The translations under genes were made by a program, and so were the position numbers. Of a DNA stretch of 6,021 nucleotides, positions 4,670 to 6,021 are shown in pieces. Origin of the DNA: Clostridia bacterium (lineage in GTDB: Bacteria; Bacillota; Clostridia; UBA1381); assembly GCA_900751685.1 (NCBI GenBank), contig CAADSR010000237.1:1-6021 (forward strand), in the 5' to 3' direction. The stretch's first letter is position 1. Each line of letters starts with the position of its first letter. The notes under the pieces were generated by a model, which was not told the origin of the DNA, did no database searches, and worked only from the letters and a program-made list of their open reading frames with translations.

Positions 4670-5200
4670 TTATCTCCATAGAAGGCCTTTAATATTGCGG
4701 TCTAATTTTACCGAAAAGATATGGAGAAAAAACTCCTCTAAAGCTGAAGCCATCGCAACAGCACAAAGGATTCTTACCGCAAATTCCCAGTGGATAAAGC
4801 CGTGTAAAAACGGAAAGCAGAATAAAAGAAGCCCCGATGCTTTATTAGCATACGTATGCAGGAAACAAAGCGCACGGTACTTAATAAACCCGGCAATTAA
4901 GGAAAAAATCCGTATCAACACAATCATCCCTATCCACCATAACACCCATACCGGCCAGGAAAACAGCGGAATCAGTACAATTAGCATAATAGCAATAAAC
5001 ACAACATCTGCAACGCTGTCCAGCATGGCGCCAAACGGGCTGATGCAATTCATTTTTCTTGCAAGATGACCATCTACTATGTCACTGCCGCCGCAAATAA
5101 AATAGATAACATAAAATAGCGTAGTAAAAGGCTCTACAAAAAGAAGAGTGAGCGAAAAAAGAATCCGCAGTGATGTAATAATATTAGGAATATATTTCAT
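4670..5200 (-). CDS. CDP-alcohol phosphatidyltransferase family protein
   Basis: A 176-residue integral membrane enzyme that transfers a phosphatidyl (or related) group from a CDP-linked lipid or alcohol to an acceptor alcohol. The full catalytic signature D-x2-DG-x2-AR-x8-G-x3-D-x3-D is present: D40, D43-G44, A47-R48, G57, D61 and D65. The N-terminus IPNIITSLRI (4-13) is the usual amphipathic start of PgsA-type enzymes. Hydrophobic segments lie near 11-36, 65-85, 86-105, 120-136 and 140-160. The acceptor cannot be assigned. PgsA-like (glycerol phosphate) is possible, but the protein seems too diverged to name, and the cell probably has a separate housekeeping pgsA. ATG 5200 follows a close GGGGGAG. 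Single-gene unit. Confidence 0.85.
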   Translation of the reverse strand: MKYIPNIITSLRILFSLTLLFVEPFTTLFYVIYFICGGSDIVDGHLARKMNCISPFGAMLDSVADVVFIAIMLIVLIPLFSWPVWVLWWIGMIVLIRIFSLIAGFIKYRALCFLHTYANKASGLLLFCFPFLHGFIHWEFAVRILCAVAMASALEEFFLHIFSVKLDRNIKGLLWR

Positions 5201-5221
5201 TGCTCCCCCGCCAATCCAATT

Positions 5222-5250
5222 ATTATTTTTTCATATCATACTTTGTACAA
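5222..5250 (-). promoter_or_regulatory. Possible promoter of the phosphatidyltransferase gene
   Basis: On the minus strand TTGTAC (5250-5245) and AATAAT (5227-5222) are 17 nt apart, giving a short leader. The -10 is good and the -35 partial. The -35 lies in the palindrome TTGTACAA (5243-5250). On the plus strand the overlapping TACAAT (5246-5251) could be a -10 for tspO, without a convincing -35. Confidence 0.33.
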
Positions 5251-5283
5251 TTTCTACATAGGCTAAACATAGAGGTGATTTTT

Positions 5284-5754
5284 ATGTTTATACCAATCAA
5301 GCTCAAGCCGCTTTTGGCCAGCTTGCTCATCAGCTTAGGCGTGGGCGGATTATCTGCATTACTGACAAAAAATAATATGTCTGTTTATTCTTCCCTGATC
5401 CAGCCCCCGCTCGCCCCTCCAGGCTTTATTTTCCCGGTCGTCTGGACCATTTTATTTATCCTGATGGGGATTTCAGCCTATTTGGTCGCGGTATCCCCGT
5501 CAGAAGAAAAAACAAGCGCGCTTACCATTTATGGAGTCCAGCTGGTGATCAATTTCTTTTGGAGCATTTTCTTCTTCAACCTAAAAAACTATACCTTTTC
5601 TTTTCTATGGCTGTTGTTGCTGTTGGTTTTTATTGTGATCATGACCGTAAAGTTTTACCGGATCAATAAAACCGCCGGGCTGCTCCAGATCCCCTATCTA
5701 CTCTGGGTCATTTTCGCCGGTTATCTGAATTTGATGATCTCCCTTTTAAATTGA
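5284..5754 (+). CDS. tspO: TspO/MBR family tryptophan-rich sensory protein
   Basis: A 156-residue membrane protein with five predicted transmembrane helices, near 7-28, 48-70, 80-99, 103-123 and 132-153. Family landmarks: QPPLAPPGFIFPVVWTILFILMG (40-62, loop plus helix 2 start), NFFWSIFFF (90-98) and PYLLWVIFAGYLN (137-149). TspO proteins bind porphyrins and related ligands and are linked to tetrapyrrole handling and stress responses in bacteria; the exact job here is unknown. The ATG at 5284 is chosen because AGAGGTGAT lies just upstream and it gives the normal family length. An in-frame ATG at 5200 would add 28 residues across the promoter region. Divergent from the phosphatidyltransferase gene and overlapping the next gene by 9 nt at their 3' ends. 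Confidence 0.93.
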   Translation: MFIPIKLKPLLASLLISLGVGGLSALLTKNNMSVYSSLIQPPLAPPGFIFPVVWTILFILMGISAYLVAVSPSEEKTSALTIYGVQLVINFFWSIFFFNLKNYTFSFLWLLLLLVFIVIMTVKFYRINKTAGLLQIPYLLWVIFAGYLNLMISLLN

Positions 5755-6021
5755 TAAGGAGCTGCGGTAAAGCTCCGTGTACGTGAGCTTTCCTTTGATG
5801 CGCTCTGATTTCATCAGGCTGGCCGCATTGACCTGCATTTGCATTGTTCCAGTGTCTACCGGGCAGCCTGCAATCACTTCCCGGCCCAAGGTAACATGGG
5901 GGCGGTACGCACGTTGTTCTATAGGATACCCGTTTTTCCGCAGCTCCCGAGTCAAAAAGGACTGCATCTGGAGCAAGGCAGGCTCCGGCTTTACCCCAAT
6001 CCAGTAGATATCCCCGCCCCC
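5746..6021 (-). CDS. 2'-5' RNA ligase / cyclic phosphodiesterase family (LigT/ThpR-like), C-terminal part
   Basis: Partial gene; the frame is open to the right edge, with 91 residues visible. Reading in from the edge it starts GGDIYWIGVKPEPALLQMQ, then RELRKNGYPIEQRAYRPHVTLGREV, the second HxTx catalytic motif (HVTL) of the 2H phosphoesterase family. Enzymes of this family cleave 2',3'-cyclic phosphates, or join 2'-5' RNA ends in vitro. The first HxTx motif should lie about 80-100 residues upstream, outside the window. TTG codon 5976 is an internal Leu, since the family sequence continues upstream of it. The TAA stop (5748-5746) lies within the end of tspO, a 9-nt tail-to-tail overlap. Confidence 0.85.
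   Translation of the reverse strand, partial: GGGDIYWIGVKPEPALLQMQSFLTRELRKNGYPIEQRAYRPHVTLGREVIAGCPVDTGTMQMQVNAASLMKSERIKGKLTYTELYRSSLSI

Noticed and set aside
4647..5069. Plus-strand open frame of 140 codons opposite the phosphatidyltransferase gene
   Set aside because: It starts inside the terminator hairpin and lies antisense to a gene with an intact catalytic motif; its residues show no domain.
5200..5283. In-frame ATG at 5200 as tspO start
   Set aside because: The added residues cover the divergent promoter region; AGAGGTGAT and the family length support 5284.
5758..5776. Hairpin GGAGCT / AGCTCC as terminator of tspO or the RNA ligase gene
   Set aside because: Only 6 bp, inside coding sequence, with no proper T-run on the plus strand and a broken one on the minus strand.
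1..6021. CRISPR array, tRNA, rRNA, T-box or complete mobile element
   Set aside because: No regularly spaced repeats, cloverleaf-like sequence, T-box motif, transposase or integrase gene was seen on either strand.

Overview
The window looks like a chromosomal segment of a Gram-positive, low-to-moderate GC Clostridia-type bacterium, probably Lachnospiraceae or a close relative. The basis is strong AGGAGG-like ribosome binding sites, short AT-rich intergenic regions with sigma-A-type promoters, U-tract hairpin terminators, and the gene families present. The genus is an inference; no RNA gene or other diagnostic marker is present.

Layout, left to right. (1) Positions 1-240 hold the 5' end of an AT-rich Cro/CI-type helix-turn-helix regulator gene (minus strand), with its promoter and a 37-nt inverted repeat that could be its operator. 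(2) Positions 273-1770 are a tight three-gene minus-strand operon, transcribed GrpB-family protein, YjbR/MmcQ-family protein, GNAT acetyltransferase. It has its own promoter and ends in a strong hairpin terminator. (3) Positions 1821-2055 are a degraded junction. They hold a terminator, unexplained sequence and the first residues of an ABC-transporter ATPase gene that breaks off. (4) Positions 2012-4374 form the most interesting unit: a 654-residue MutS2-like ATPase lacking the Smr nuclease domain. A near-consensus promoter drives it through a leader of about 360 nt. The leader holds a short ORF, overlapping alternative hairpins, and a terminator whose U-tract lies just before the gene's ribosome binding site. 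(5) On the plus strand, a divergent promoter probably drives a 44-residue cysteine- and lysine-containing small protein (4478-4612). Its terminator is shared with a convergent CDP-alcohol phosphatidyltransferase gene (4670-5200). (6) A tspO gene (5284-5754, plus) is divergent from the phosphatidyltransferase. It overlaps tail to tail with the 3' part of a 2'-5' RNA ligase/cyclic phosphodiesterase gene that leaves the window at its right end.

Main hypothesis. The MutS2-like gene has the control architecture of antibiotic-inducible ribosome-protection and ABC-F resistance genes, in which translation of a leader ORF decides whether a terminator forms. Bacillus subtilis MutS2 is known to act on stalled or collided ribosomes as well as being a MutS paralogue. 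A Smr-less MutS2 behind a ribosome-sensing attenuator therefore suggests a translation-stress-inducible ribosome rescue or resistance factor. The sequence shows the domains and the leader; the function and inducer are inference. The other genes appear to be ordinary housekeeping or accessory functions with no evident link to this unit.
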